DNA of 64,000 nucleotides, taken from positions 15,192,767 through 15,256,766 of the forward strand of contig CM060072.1 of assembly GCA_030533445.1 (NCBI GenBank). The letters are read 5' to 3'. Below, in pieces: positions 11,961 through 25,658 of this stretch (positions are counted from its first letter, which is position 1; every line of letters begins with the position of its first letter). A program made the translations under genes and the position numbers. The stretch comes from Cyprinodon diabolis. Its lineage: Eukaryota; Chordata; Actinopteri; Cyprinodontiformes; Cyprinodontidae. The notes below the pieces were generated by a model. That model saw only the letters and a program-made list of their open reading frames with translations, made no database searches and was not told the DNA's origin.

Positions 11961-13045
11961 TCCACAAATATGAGAAACTCAGGGCAGATATTATTTGTAG
12001 GTCGTACATTTAATTAAGGCGTTAGTTGCTGCCATGTGGTCAAGTTGTTCAGTAGGATGAGTTGTGGTTTCTTTGTGATAACAGATCCAACCTTAAACCT
12101 CTATTCCTCAGTGAAAGTGTGAGTAGAATCCAGACAATCCTGTTTTCTTCTTGGTTTGTTTTTAAATAAGAAATAATAGTCAAAATAGCTGTCCTCATTT
12201 TTTGTGGCATTCTTATGCTGAAGTTCTTTCCAGGTGGGTTAGAATTTGTAGCAGATTGGTTATACGGGACAGTACGTAAGTTGGTTTCTGAAAGTTACAA
12301 GGTTTTTTAAAATTATTCTGAAAATTATAAAGTTGCCATAGGAACTTTCTTTTACTGGTAGAAGGAAAATGGCATCCCATTTTCATATACACCCTCTACC
12401 TTCATTTAAAGCACCATCCCTAGCTGCTAGTGTAACTTCATTGAGAGGAGCACTCAATAGTGAAGGGGTAATACATAGGGGACAGTTTTGGATTCTTTAC
12501 TTCTTCAAGAAACCTGCTCAGCGTACAATGCACTTCCTCTTTAAATAAAGCATTATTTTCAAAGTTAACTAAATGGACAATGGATATGTTTAAAGTTAAA
12601 CTGACCCTTTCCATTGCCTACTACCTACTAGTATATCTGGCTACAAGACAGAGGATGTCCCCCCGCGACTGACGGCACTAACTAAGAGCCATCCATCTAT
12701 ATAACCAGCTGGTTATATAAACGGATACAACTTAGCTGTGGTATTGTCAATCTATGCCAATGAATTTCAACCCTGGTCCTCAAAGCAGACTGGCCTGTGG
12801 GTTCTAGATGTTTCCCTGCTTCAACAGACTTGATCCAGATTATTTCAGATCAGCAAACCCTGTTAGTCAGCTATCAATTTACATCAGGTGTGTGAAAGCT
12901 GGGAAACATCGCAAAAAACTGACTGGACTACAACAGTTAGTCTTTTTGACATCATTGTTTGATAACCATTCATTTATATACAGTACTATTAACAAATATT
13001 TTTTGATTATAACTGTGGAATGCAACATAACTGTTGAATGTTACA

Positions 13046-13048
<3 letters not shown>

Positions 13049-13118
<70 letters not shown>
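13049..13118. repeat. (TA)n microsatellite
   Basis: About 70 bp of nearly pure ta repeat in the last gria1 intron, about 100 bp before a Tc1 element. Confidence 0.95.
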
Positions 13119-13120
<2 letters not shown>

Positions 13121-13215
13121 TTTTAAATATATAAATATAACTTGATATAAATATATATATATTGAGGATATAAAAGTGGCAATGGGGTCAGGTATTTAGA
13201 AAAAAACACCATTTA

Positions 13216-14813
13216 CAGTGGGGCAAAAAAGTATTTAGTCAGCCACCAATAGTGCAAGTTCTCCCACTCAAAAAGATGAGAGAGGCCGGTAATTTTAGTC
13301 ATAGATATACCTCAACAATGAGAGACAAAATAAGAAAAATCCAGAAAATCACATTGTCTGATTTTTAAAGAATTTATTTGCAAAATATGGTGGAAAATAA
13401 GTATTTGGTCAGTTACAAACAAGCAAGATTTCTGGCTCTCACAGACCTGTAACTTCTTCTGTAAAAGGCTCCTCTGTCCTCCACTTGTTACCTTCATTAA
13501 TGGCACCTGTTTGAACCTGTTATCAGTATAAAAGACACCTGTCCACAACCTCAAACAGTCACACTCTAAACTCAACCATGGCCAAAAATAGAGAGCTGTC
13601 AAAGGACACCCGAAACAAAATTATAGACCTGCACCAGGCTGGGAAGTCTGAATCTGCAATAGGTAAACAGCTTGGTGTAAAGAAATCAACTGTGGGATCA
13701 ATTATTAGAAAATGGAAAACAAGACCACTGATAATCTTCCTCGATCTGGAGCTCCACGCAAGATCTCACCCCGTGGGGTCAAAATGATCACAAGAACGGT
13801 GAGTAAAAATCCCAGAACCACACGGGGGGACCTAGTGAATGACCTGCAGAGAGCTGGGACCAAAGTAACAAAGGCTGCCATCAGTAACACAACAACGCCG
13901 CCAGGGACTCAAATCCTGCAGTGCCAGACGTGTCCCCCTGCTTAAGCCAGTACATGTCAAGGCCCGTCTGAAGTTTGCTAGAGAGCATTTGGATGATCCA
14001 GACGATGACTGGGAGAATATCATATGGTCAGATGAAACCAAAATAGAACTTTTTGGTAAAAACTCTACTCGTCGTGTTTGGAGGAGAGAGAATGCTGAGT
14101 TGCATCCAAAGAACACCGTACCTACAGTGAAGCATGGGGGTGGAAACATCATGCTTTGGGGCTGTTTTTCTGCTAAGGGACCAGGACGACTGATCCGTGT
14201 GAAGGAAAGAATGAATGGGGCCATGTATCGTCAAATTTTGAGTGAAAACCTCCTTCCATCAGCAAGGGCATTGAAGATGAAACGTGGCTGGGTCTTTCAG
14301 CATGACAATGATCCCAAACACACCGCCCGGGTAACGAAGGAGTGGCTTTGTAAGAAGCATTTCAAGGTCCTGGAGTGGCCTAGCCAGTCTCCAGATCTCA
14401 ACCCCATAGAAAATCTTTGGAGGGAGTTGAAAGTCCGTGTTGCCCAGCGACAGCCCCAGAACATCACTGCTCTAGAGGAGATCTGCATGGAGGAATGGGC
14501 CAAAATACCAGCAATAGTGTGTGAAAACCTTGTGAAGACTTACAGAAAACGTTTGATCTCTGTCATTGCCAACAAAGGGTATATAACAAAGTATTGAGAT
14601 GAACTTTTGTTATTGACCAAATACTTATTTTCCACCATATTTTGCAAATAAATTCTTTAAAAATCAGACAATGTGATTTTCTGGATTTTTTTTTCTCATT
14701 TTGTCTCTCATTGTTGAGGTATATCTATGATGAAAATTACCGGCCTCTCTCATCTTTTTGAGTGGGAGAACTTGCACTATTGGTGGCTGACTAAATACTT
14801 TTTTGCCCCACTG
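13216..14813 (+). mobile_element. Tc1-like DNA transposon, copy 1 (inactive)
   Basis: 1598 bp bounded by TA dinucleotides (13214-13215, 14814-14815), the Tc1/mariner target site. The terminal inverted repeats are about 200 bp and nearly perfect, starting cagtggggcaaaaaagtatt. One transposase gene lies between them on the plus strand. The ends are well preserved, so it could still be moved by a transposase supplied elsewhere (inference). Confidence 0.96.
13578..14597 (+). pseudogene. Tc1 transposase, frameshifted (copy 1)
   Basis: Starts [20 protein letters not shown] with a paired-like helix-turn-helix DNA-binding region ([20 protein letters not shown]). The frame is lost at about 13718 right after RKWK, a second time at about 13892 (one extra base in agtaacacaacaac relative to copy 2), and the third segment (13989-14597) is open for 202 codons. 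That segment carries the catalytic domain: SDETK with the first Asp, HDNDPKHTA with the second, and [11 protein letters not shown] with the catalytic Glu, then a normal C-terminus ending ITKY. The family protein is about 340 residues, cutting and joining at TA sites. Two frameshifts make this copy non-functional. Confidence 0.93.
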
Positions 14814-14815
14814 TA

Positions 14816-17076
14816 TATTGTTTGATACCCTTTCCTTTTTTCTATATCAGAGTTATACTGACCTCCTTCTGTTTATAAATAGGGATTGCGTGGGTCCGGC
14901 GGGCCCAAAAGCAATGCTCTATGAATTCTGATCAGTTGATAACTGGTCATCATCCTTTGTAAGCACCCATTGATCATCCCTGATAATACTTTTACTCCGA
15001 ATTGTCCGATTTCCAAAGTCTCCAGCATATATAGATCCTCCACACCTTTATGCAGGGGTAGTTTGGTGGTATTTATATGTTCACAACCTTTCATGTGATG
15101 TCCTCACACCTTGTTATATTTATAGTATACACTGGCCTGTAGTACGACTCACACTGTTGATTGCTGGACAGAGGAAGATAGTGCTGGCATTGTCAGCATT
15201 TATCACACTGCAGTTTTAGATCTAATAAAATCGATCTATGATTAAAGTTTCATTTAAAGTGAAATTAAATCTCTGTTATTATGCAATCTGGTTTACGCAG
15301 ATCCATTCTCCAAAATATGTAGTTTGCGTGACCGCACATTATTATGCCATGTTTGTATTTTAGAAATTACAACCTTTTCAAGGACTTCAGAGAAAGCTTT
15401 ATTTAAGGCCCAGTTTTGTGTGTACACAAGCCTTATAAATCAGACCCCTGTAAAAGTGGGAACATTAAAACTATTATTATCAAGAAAATCATACATCACA
15501 GTAATAGTTTTCCACCAACCCCATAAGAAACACATAAAAAACTCAATGTATCGTAAAACCCTGAACATAGTCCCCACATTTAAGGGGACTATGTTGTTTT
15601 TAAGTATATTTGTATGCCTTGTTTTGTGCAAGGACAGAGACTCTGGTCTACAAGGTTTTTCTTTCAGTACTTTCCTGTATTCAGCTCTATCAATCTTCCA
15701 CAAAATGTTGCAGGAAAAACTGGCTGTAAAAGACTAAATTGAAGGGGGAATATATATGGTGTGACACTTCTGATAAAAACACAGACACACACTACTCCTA
15801 TGAGCAGTTTTATTTCATACAGACACTCATAAACTACTCCTCATGCCCATGTTTAATCTGTTAGATGCGCAAATAGAGTACCACAGGGCTCCAATATATC
15901 ACACATATGAGTGTTTGCTACTTGTCTGCACATGTGTGGTTCGATTTCCCGCGTGCACAGCAGCCCTCCTTTTGGCCCAATCCCAAACCGCCCCCTAAGC
16001 TATACCCTTTAACCATCGAGTGTCACTCCCAATGAAGTCACACTCACAGCTGTTTTTTTCTTATAAAAAATGTTAAACCAAATAACAATTTCCTTTTGCT
16101 TCACAATCTATGATAAGAGCACTACTATGCATTAGTCTACCCGATGAATTCACAATAACATCTATTAAAAGTGACTGTACTGTGACCACCTTTAATATTT
16201 TTGAAAGAAATATTTTTAAGAAAGCATCATGTTGCACGTTTTGTGTAGGTGACAGGAGCATAGTTTCTTTTTGATGCATCTGACTGCAGAATAAATGTGG
16301 TCTGCAAGCTCCTCCATCTGTTCTTACTGATGAAATCTTCCACATGTTGTGTCATCGCTGCCTTCAGAGAGCACTTTAAGTCCTTTTGAGCTCAGACACG
16401 CATGTGAAGGGAATAACTAAAGTCGAGCAAGAAAGAGTGTTTTAGCTCACACTAGCCTCTAATGACTTGTTTGTTCCTTCTGTGCCATTCATCAAAGCCT
16501 CAGCATAGAGTAACGCAGTCTGTGACGAGTCGACTGCAATTTCATCACACACAGACGGCGGCAATGATAAGGAGTCGGAGAACAGAGTGGCAGCTGAGAA
16601 GAGTTCAGTTGATTCACTTTGAAATGGAAGACACATTGGTGCTGCTGCCCTGTGGCGAAAAACTGAAAAACAGCAGCAGCTGATGCTCACGACTTAAAAT
16701 AAAAAAAAAACTCTGTTCATGAATGATACAATCTAACAAGTGTTGGTGGATCAACATATTTGCAGCATGTTTAAGACTTACAAGGGAAGAAGAGCTAAAA
16801 TAACCTGAAGGATTCTTCGTTTTAAACTTCCAGAACTGTCTTATCCATAAGACAGAACAGCTTTTAAATTTTAGAGAGCACTTTTTCAACTCATTTTTTT
16901 TAATGTTGTTGCTCAGGAAACAAATTTCACAAGTTAAATAGAAAATATTTGAGTAGATTTGAGTTGATTACACTTAATCTCCAAAATGTTAGGATACTTT
17001 GTGGCAGAAAATTATGAACCAAAACGATAAAAAAAAAAAAAAAAAATCTGAGCAAAGGCTGAGTACCAAGACTTAC
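14816..17076 (-). other. gria1 intron segment between Tc1 copy 1 and the M4 exon
   Basis: No repeat or coding block that I can support. Open frames such as 15324-15737 and 16462-16690 lack recognisable domains. A poly-A run is at about 17028-17046, close to the M4 exon donor. Confidence 0.4.
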
Positions 17077-17211
17077 CTTCATCCTCCTGGACTCAATCCG
17101 AGACTTGTAGCAGAACTCAACCAGAGCCACCAGCATGGCCAGCCCGAGTCCACCAATCAGAATGTAGAATACTCCGGCTACATTACTGAGACTGAGAGCA
17201 CTCGTCTTGTC
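17077..17211 (-). CDS. gria1: gria1 exon: transmembrane M4
   Basis: 135 bp, 45 codons, phase 0, with a gatgacag acceptor and a gtaagt donor. It reads [20 protein letters not shown], then [20 protein letters not shown] and SRRMK. This is the S2-M4 linker, M4 helix and the first cytoplasmic residues. The cysteine of EFCYK corresponds to the GluA1 juxtamembrane palmitoylation site (C811 in mature rat numbering). Of the two adjacent protein kinase C serines known in rat (RSESK), the first is Ile here and the second is kept. The exon is flanked on both sides by nearly identical Tc1 elements in the same orientation, whose near ends lie about 2.3 kb and 0.3 kb away. Confidence 0.96.
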
Positions 17212-17481
17212 CTGTCATCACAGGGATTAAGATTTAGGGAAAGACAGTCATGGTGCTGAGATCACAATTAATTCTACTGAATAACCTCACAGTTGACTTT
17301 CTGGTTCATGGTTTATTTTAATAATAAGCAGAAAAAAATATCATTCAGAGGCTGTGACATGAGGAGACACTCCTTTAAATTAGAATTGAAATAAATCAGT
17401 AACCTAGCTCCTACTCCATGTGAAATAGTAACATGAAATATGTATGAAGTTTTGCCTTTGACTGTTTGAGGTGATAATTTA

Positions 17482-19080
17482 CAGTGGGGCAAAAAAGTAT
17501 TTAGTCAGCCACCAATAGTGCAAGTTCTCCAACTCAAAAAGATGAGAGAGGCCGGTAATTTTCATCATAGATATACCTCAACTATGAGAGACAAAATGAG
17601 AAAAAAAAATCCAGAAAATCACATTGTCTGATTTTTAAGGAATTTATTTGCAAAATATGGTGGAAAATAAGTATTTGGTCAGTTACAAACAAGCAAGATT
17701 TCTGGCTCTCACAGACCTGTAACTTCTTCTGTAAGAGGCTCCTCTGTCCTCCACTCGTTACCTTCATTAATGGCACCTGTTTGAACCCGTTATCAGTATA
17801 AAAGACACCTGTCCACAACCTCAAACAGTCACACGCTAAACTCCACCATGGCCAAAACTAGAGAGCTGTCAAAGGACGCCCGAAACAAAATTATAGACCT
17901 GCACCAGGCTGGGAAGTCTAAATCTGCAACAGGTAAACAGCTTGGTGTGAAGAAATCAACTGTGGGATCAATTATTAGAAAATGGAAAACAAGACCACTG
18001 ATAATCTTCCTCGATCTGGAGCTCCACGCAAGATCTCACCCCGTGGTGTCAAAATGATCACAAGAACGGTGAGTAAAAATCCCAGAACCACACGGGGGGA
18101 CCTAGTGAATGACCTGCAGAGAGCTGGGACCAAAGTAACAAAGGCTACCATCAGTAACACACTACGCCGCCAGGGACTCAAATCCTGCAGTGCCAGACGT
18201 GTCCCCCTGCTTAAGCCAGTACATGTCAAGGCCCGTCTCAAGTTTGCTAGAGAGCATTTGGATGATCCAGACGATGACTGGGAGAATATCATATGGTCAG
18301 ATGAAACCAAAATAGAACTTTTTGGTAAAAACTACTCGTCGTGTTTGGAGGAGAGAGAATGCTGAGTTGCATCCAAAGAACACCGTACCTACAGTGAAGC
18401 ATGGGGGTGGAAACATCATGCTTTGGGGCTGTTTTTCTGCTAAGGGACCAGGACGACTGATCCGTGTGAAGGAAAGAATGAATGGGGCCATGTATCGTCA
18501 AATTTTGAGTGAAAACCTCCTTCCATCAGCAAGGGCATTGAAGATGAAACGTGGCTGGGTCTTTCAGCATGACAATGATCCCAAACACACCGCCCGGGTA
18601 ACGAAGGAGTGGCTTTGTAAGAAGCATTTCAAGGTCCTTGAGTGGCCTAGCCAGTCTCCAGATCTCAACCCCATAGAAAATCTTTGGAGGGAGTTGAAAG
18701 TCCGTGTTGCCCAGCGACAGCCCCAGAACATCACTGCTCTAGAGGAGATCTGCATGGAGGAATGGGCCAAAATACCAGCAACAGTGTGTGAAAACCTTGT
18801 GAAGACTTACAGAAAACGTTCGATCTCTTTCATTGCCAACAAAGGGTATATAACAAAGTATTGAGATGAACTTTTGTTATTGACCAAATACTTATTTTCC
18901 ACCATATTTTGCAAATAAATTCTTTAAAAATCAGACAATGTGATTTTCTGGATTTTTTTTTCTCATTTTGTCTCTCATAGTTGAGGTATATCTATGATGA
19001 AAATTACCGGCCTCTCTCATCTTTTTGAGTGGGAGAACTTGCACTATTGGTGGCTGACTAAATACTTTTTTGCCCCACTG
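17482..19080 (+). mobile_element. Tc1-like DNA transposon, copy 2 (inactive)
   Basis: 1599 bp, TA on both sides (17480-17481, 19081-19082), with the same roughly 200-bp inverted ends and the same internal sequence as copy 1, differing at few positions. It is in the same orientation as copy 1, with the gria1 M4 exon lying between the two. Confidence 0.96.
17848..18864 (+). pseudogene. Tc1 transposase, frameshifted (copy 2)
   Basis: Starts [20 protein letters not shown]. It has the same frame loss directly after RKWK (about 17988) as copy 1, so that lesion predates at least one of the two insertions. The middle segment (17982-18365) is open further than in copy 1 ([18 protein letters not shown] is intact). 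A separate lesion, two bases missing at about 18331 in ggtaaaaactactcg, shifts frame again before the catalytic core (18322-18864; HDNDPKHTA and NPIENLW present). Dead copy. Confidence 0.93.
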
Positions 19081-19082
19081 TA

Positions 19083-22000
19083 CATTATAATATTCAGATA
19101 TTTTTTCATACATCCAATTGTTCTTACGCATTAAGTTTAGCCAACAGTATTGTTTTTAAAAAGATGAAAAAAAGTTTGATTATGTCCCTTAAATTGCATT
19201 AACAGATTCAATACGGTCATGGTCCTTGTCAGCTCTTAAAATGATTTGCCTGTTTCTAGTTTTAGAGTTTCCTTTATTATGTTTATACTATAGTGTTCAG
19301 TTCTACCCTCTGTCTGCCTTGTCTTCCTTTAGGTTGTGCCTCAATGAAAATACACATTTTTTGTTTGCACACTAAATTCCATCTCTAACAACCACCTCAT
19401 TTTTCTTTGTTTAACTTGATGTAAATATATGCTCGAACTAACATATTATTAAATATCTAATATCTTTATTCATGCATTTTTATCCAAAACATTACATATT
19501 TTATACTTAGTGAGGGTGAATTCACCCTTTGTTACCTCAAATCACAGCCTTTGACATTCCATTGCTGTCTACCACATGCAATCATGCAGGACGTATTTCT
19601 CAGAATAAAAGTCAACAAAAAGGAAATATACTCTTAAATATCTATATTTTAAAACCTTTGTTATATTCTGTCTCTAAGGCTGAGAACATAAACTTAAAAG
19701 CGAACATTAAAAAAAACTTTATTTTTTCAAGAATTTTGCCAAGTAAAAACCGTAGGACATAAATTCTCAGCAAGAGCTTGCTTTTTGTGAGTTACTGTTC
19801 TTTATCACATGCATCTTTCTGTTTAGAAACTCTTAATTTGAGTTGTATTTACATGCAGCCTTATAAACATGTGCAGTAGCAGCCTAAACTTATTAATGTA
19901 ATCCATACAAAAGATTGTAAACTTATTAAAGTCTTTTTTCTCCAAACTGCCATGTGTTCTGCAAGCAATCAGCATCTCAGAGGTCATTGGAAGAGACACC
20001 TTAAAGCCAGACTTCAGCCAGGGAGGAGTGTTCAGTCATATACCGGTGTCTTTTTTTTAAGCTTTTACATCTTTGTAAAAGCAATTCAATTAGCATTTTA
20101 TAACATGAAAATAATAATAATAATAAAAACTGAAAACTTTGGGGTGCTTTATGTCTTCTAAGTGTAGACATTATGCGTTTTTATCAGTTTGTGCAGGACA
20201 TGAAATTGTTTAAGATTGAAGTAAATATTATGTAAACTTTGAAATTGAGAAGACTTTTTTTGTCTTTGGGAGGGGGTGAATTGAGCTTTAAAGTTATTAG
20301 CATTATAACAACTTTCAAATCACTGAAAGTAGTGAATGGCTGTGGTTAATGGATAAAAAATTGAAGAGGTTGCATTGTTAACTCAACACGGTTGGTGGTC
20401 TGATGTGTAAGTTTGTGCACTTAAACTTTCTAACAACTTCTTACAGGCCTTTTTAAAAATTTAATTATAAGAAAACTACTCTTAACCATTAAAAATATGT
20501 CCTGTATAAAGCTGCATCTTCAGATTAGGTGGCTAGATACAAAAAAAGATTCCAGAATAAATTAACAGCACAAATGTTGTCTTTAGGACATGTAAGATGA
20601 TTTTTTTCTTCTGCTTTTATGCACATTTATATATACAGCTATGATTTTAAAGGGATTTTAATAAAAACATTTGATAATGCGATTCAACACTATGCTCTAA
20701 AAGGCTAGAAGTGCTTGATTTCAATATAAAATACCTTGAGATGATATCCCTTTTGCATGTATGGTACAACAGATGGACTTATCTTAGATGATTATTACCC
20801 CCCACAAAAAAAAAACAATAAAATAAAAACAAAAACATAACCCCAGCTTTGGATATTTTCGCTTGCTCCATGTGGCTTTTCTTATAAGTGAGTGTCTTGT
20901 TGCAGCCGCTTCAGTCTGACAGTAACGTGTCTCTTCGACAGACTGATAAACATCTCCTGGTTAGTCACGCTCTGTTACTCAGATTTCAGAGCAAAACAGG
21001 AGGTTCATGACAGATTGGAGACAAAAACATTAGTGAGTGTGTCTGGGAAGGAAGAGGAAAGGATGGAAAGCTGTGGTCAGTTGCTTTAATTTCATCTATT
21101 GGAGAACAGCCATAAGCAGAGACGTCAGCAAGGAAAAAGGGAACAAGACAATATATTTTCAGATTACCAACTGTGATTTTATACATCTAAAAAAGTGCTT
21201 TGATCTGAAAGATTTATTCCAGGGCAGATTGTATTAGTCAAAGCTTAGTGACTAAACATCCCCCAAGGAAAAAAAAGTGTATTCCAAATCCTCAAGAAAG
21301 TTTTCTGCCATCAGGGGATGCTTAAAATATCTTTGTAAATGCCCCCACCCCTCCCAAAGGCAGACAGAATTTGTGTTAAAAAGTGATGTAAAAAGCCATG
21401 TTTCTCTGCAGAGCCCTGCACCCCTGTCTGTGGCTGCTTAGACTGAACAGTGCTGACCACTGAATGTTCTGGAGAACGAAGACAGGGATGAGTGGAGAAA
21501 AGGCTTCTGAAGAAAATCTTGTCTGGAGTCATAAAAAGCCTTATCTGTAGAACAAGAAGTGACAGATCAGACTGAGTATTGGCTAATTTTCTCATTAGTT
21601 TACATAAATGTGACCTGACAAAAATACAAAAAGATCTCCTGACATCAGAATCCTCATTTCCACAGTTCTATATTTATTTGCCTATCTTGTTCTTCAGAAC
21701 AGTCAGCAGCGGTTATAGACCCTGCCTCAACGAATGAAATGATTCAATAAATCTAAACTCTATGCATTATTGTGAAATAAAAGTTTGTAATTCTGTTACT
21801 TGTTCACCAATACTTGAAAAGGTTTAAAATTTCTGCAATAGTCATTAAGCTGGTTAGCTTATTTTAAAGTCTGAAGCAAAGGATATGCAAAACTTGCTAC
21901 ATTTAATATCAGAATTACTATAGAATTTACCTGTAAACATCAATCTTTTTAAGAGGAGACTTTCCTTTTTTTTGGGAGACAATACAGTACAAAATATGCT

Positions 22001-22500
22001 TTGTTGGGTCATTGTTTTTATGTACACTGCTGCAGCTATGTTGCGTAAAACATTGATATAAAACAGGGAAGCTTCTCCTACATTGTAATTCCTCTTGTCC
22101 TACTCCCAAAACATTACTTTTCTGGACTCTGGCATTGAGGAAAACACCAGATATATGTGGCTTTATACAAACTGAGACCTCCGTTTAAGCCACTGCACAA
22201 CAACATTTTGCCAAATGTCAAGCTTGTCTGAAACACATTTGTAAAGCAACATAAATAATCTCTTTTTACCTTGTACTAGTTCTCCAAAAAAAAAAAAAAA
22301 ATGACTCAGAAATCTCTGTAGCTGATTTGCGAGCAGATGGCGTTGACCATTCACAAATTGCTGTGACCTTAAATGGAACCATGGTGATTTGAATCAGGTT
22401 AATGATGAAACCAAGAAATTAAATAGTGAACTCTAAAAATTCTGGCCTTTGATGAAAAAGTGGTTTTGAAGGAGACAAAGCAAGATGGATCTGACATCTT
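19083..22500 (-). other. gria1 intron, no feature recognised
   Basis: Part of the intron between the flip and M4 exons. AT-rich with poly-A/T runs (about 20806-20816). No transposon ends or coding similarity noticed. Confidence 0.4.
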
Positions 22501-22519
22501 ACTTTTATATTCGCAGAAC

Positions 22520-23160
22520 GTGGATGTTGCATCTTCAGAGGTGGCTCTGAACTCCTAGTGGACTCAGTCTCCTAGTGAGTTGCAGAGTGTTAGTTACGGA
22601 TGCTGGGTAAGGGTATGGAATCCACCATGCATTTTGTGGGTCCAAATTTCCCTAAGTGGTCACTTATTGCCCCAGCAGGGTATGGGACTGGCAAGACATA
22701 GTTGTTGATTGCCAAGACCTTATCAGAACTTGCCCTATTTGCAGGTATTTGGCTGTTTCTGTTTTCCTTGCAGCCTCTTGTTGGTTGCTATTTGCTTGTG
22801 GTATTCTAAGGTAGTTATGACCCTCTTCAGCATATCCTTCTGAGGGTGAAAAATAGAACAAAGGTTATCCACACAAAAGGGATTGCACTAACGATCCCCG
22901 CTGTAGATCCTGGTGGTCTGGATCGCTCACTCTTAGCATACTTCACTGATCCCCGCTGTAGATCCTAGTGGTCTGGATCGCTCACTCTTAGCATACAGTG
23001 AGATGTCATCCATGTACCACAGATGGCTGATAGTGATCCCATTTCTGAGTTGGGATCCGTAGTTAAAAGTACAATATTTTCCTATGAATATGCGTTTGGG
23101 TCTCAATTTACATGCATCCAAGTCCAACTCCAGCTCTTCCCTCTTCTCCAGCTCTGACTT
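22520..23160 (-). pseudogene. R4/Dong-like LINE reverse transcriptase relic
   Basis: Minus-strand fragments match a LINE family I know from fish genomes: ISHLWYMDDISLYAKSER (catalytic YMDD) near 23030, and YLRIPQANSNQQEAARKTET followed by AKYLQIGQVLIRS near 22745-22810, the wording of the YLGIPQAN-AARK-AKYLQRVRQVL thumb region. Frames are broken and an internal 54-bp duplication (22893-23000) lies between the two blocks. Confidence 0.7.
22893..23000. repeat. 54-bp tandem duplication
   Basis: Two head-to-tail copies starting gatccccgctgtagatcct and ending cactcttagcatac, differing at one position in the body (ctggtgg versus ctagtgg). It occurs inside the LINE relic. Confidence 0.85.
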
Positions 23161-23853
23161 CAGCTATTTTTTAAAGTGACCATAAAATCCAAAACACTTC
23201 CCTGTTTTTTTATTGCAGTATGAAGTGACAGGCAGATCATATCGGTTCATTTCTTTTCAAGCCATTTAACATCTACAGTATATGCCTGCTTACCTTAGCC
23301 ACTATGATGCCGGACAGAAACTTTCATATTGTGCAAAGGCAGGTTATGGGCTGATAGTTGGTCCAGGGCATCCCTTTCTAAGGGTCATTATCATCAAACA
23401 ATTCTGATACATATACAATATTTATTAAAAAGTTACAATGACCCATAAAGTCAATTTAATATTGGTAGGTAGCAACTACCTTCCATTCCTCTCCATCTTT
23501 TTTTTACTGCAAAGGATTTGTGTACCAATATTAATGCTTCAGCTCAAGGAAAGCCTAATTGTTGTCTCTGTACTTTAAGCTAAGCTAACCAGCTTTTAGT
23601 ATTACCTTCAATGTTCACTTTTGAAATAATATTTAATTCCCAGAATGCCAAACTTGTATTCTGTTGTTAGAATTTGAAGATAATGTTAAATTATTTTTGA
23701 TATCACAGCATACCATTATTATGTCTAGTTTTTATCGGCCTTACAGGTTTATGGCGTGAATCAGTTCAACTAAACTTACTCTTACTATTTGAGCTATTGG
23801 CCTTTTCTAAGAAGAATTTTTTCAGGGTGGAATTGTGGTATATGTATATTATA

Positions 23854-24968
<1,115 letters not shown>

Positions 24969-25543
24969 ATGTAATATGTCTGTACCACTGTTTTACACGA
25001 ATTACCAACTCTGCAGAGAGGAGCTGCCAAATATTCCGCAAATTGTATGTCACAGGTTCTTAAAAGATATTAAAAGTGTGTGTTTGTGGTGCAATCCCCT
25101 AATGGGTATTTGTCAAAAATTTGTGAGTCCATACTTATCAGCTCCTACAAGGTTGAATAGGACCTATAGGTTTTATGTTGTTTTTAAAAATGACTGCATT
25201 GAATATTTTGTAATAATTTTCTTGGTATATATGTTTCATTAAATTATTAAAAGCCAATGTTTAATAAGTCTTCAGAATATGCCAAACATAGAGGTAGAAA
25301 AAGACAGTAGGGGGTCAAAATAACTATGAATAAACCAAAATCTTAGAGCTACAGCTAGTATTAATCACCTTGAACATAAGATCTTGCATCAGAACTAAAA
25401 ATAAATTGATAAAGAAGCTGATTTAGACTTCATCAGTGCATTTGCCATTGTTATTTTGGAAGGGAGCAGGAGAAAGTGGGTTGGATGTGGGGGTAAAGGA
25501 GTACATGACCGTGACACCAGACTGAGTCACCTCAAGAACTGAC
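24969..25543 (-). other. gria1 intron just downstream of the flip exon
   Basis: Nothing recognisable. This sequence follows the flip donor in the transcript. Splicing control elements would be expected near here, but I cannot identify any. Confidence 0.35.
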
Positions 25544-25658
25544 CTTTCTGCCGGAGTCCTTGTGTCCACACTCCCCCTTGTCATACCACCACTTGTTTTT
25601 CAACTTGTCTAAGACGGCTTGTTCATTGAGCTTCAGTACTGCTAGGTTTACTGGGATT
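25544..25658 (-). CDS. gria1: gria1 flip exon
   Basis: 115 bp, same phases as the flop exon, with a tttgaag acceptor and a gtcagt donor. After the split Arg it reads [20 protein letters not shown], then [11 protein letters not shown] and HKDSGRK. The KDSG ending is the flip signature (mammalian AKDSGSK). Oddly, the residue that is Ser in mammalian flip (LSEQ) is Asn here, codon AAT, the flop-type residue. The acceptor lacks a long pyrimidine tract but has an AG at the position required for a 115-bp exon. Alternative inclusion of this exon or the flop exon changes desensitisation kinetics in known AMPA receptors. Confidence 0.93.

Noticed and set aside
12808..13134. 108-codon plus-strand frame ending in Tyr-Ile repeats
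   Set aside because: Half of it is (TA)n microsatellite; the remainder has no recognisable domain.
13832..14503. Minus-strand open frames inside Tc1 copy 1 (also in copy 2, 17975-18770)
   Set aside because: Antisense shadows of the transposase gene.
22893..23000. Direct repeats as a possible CRISPR-like array
   Set aside because: Only two adjoining copies with no spacers, inside a LINE relic in vertebrate DNA.
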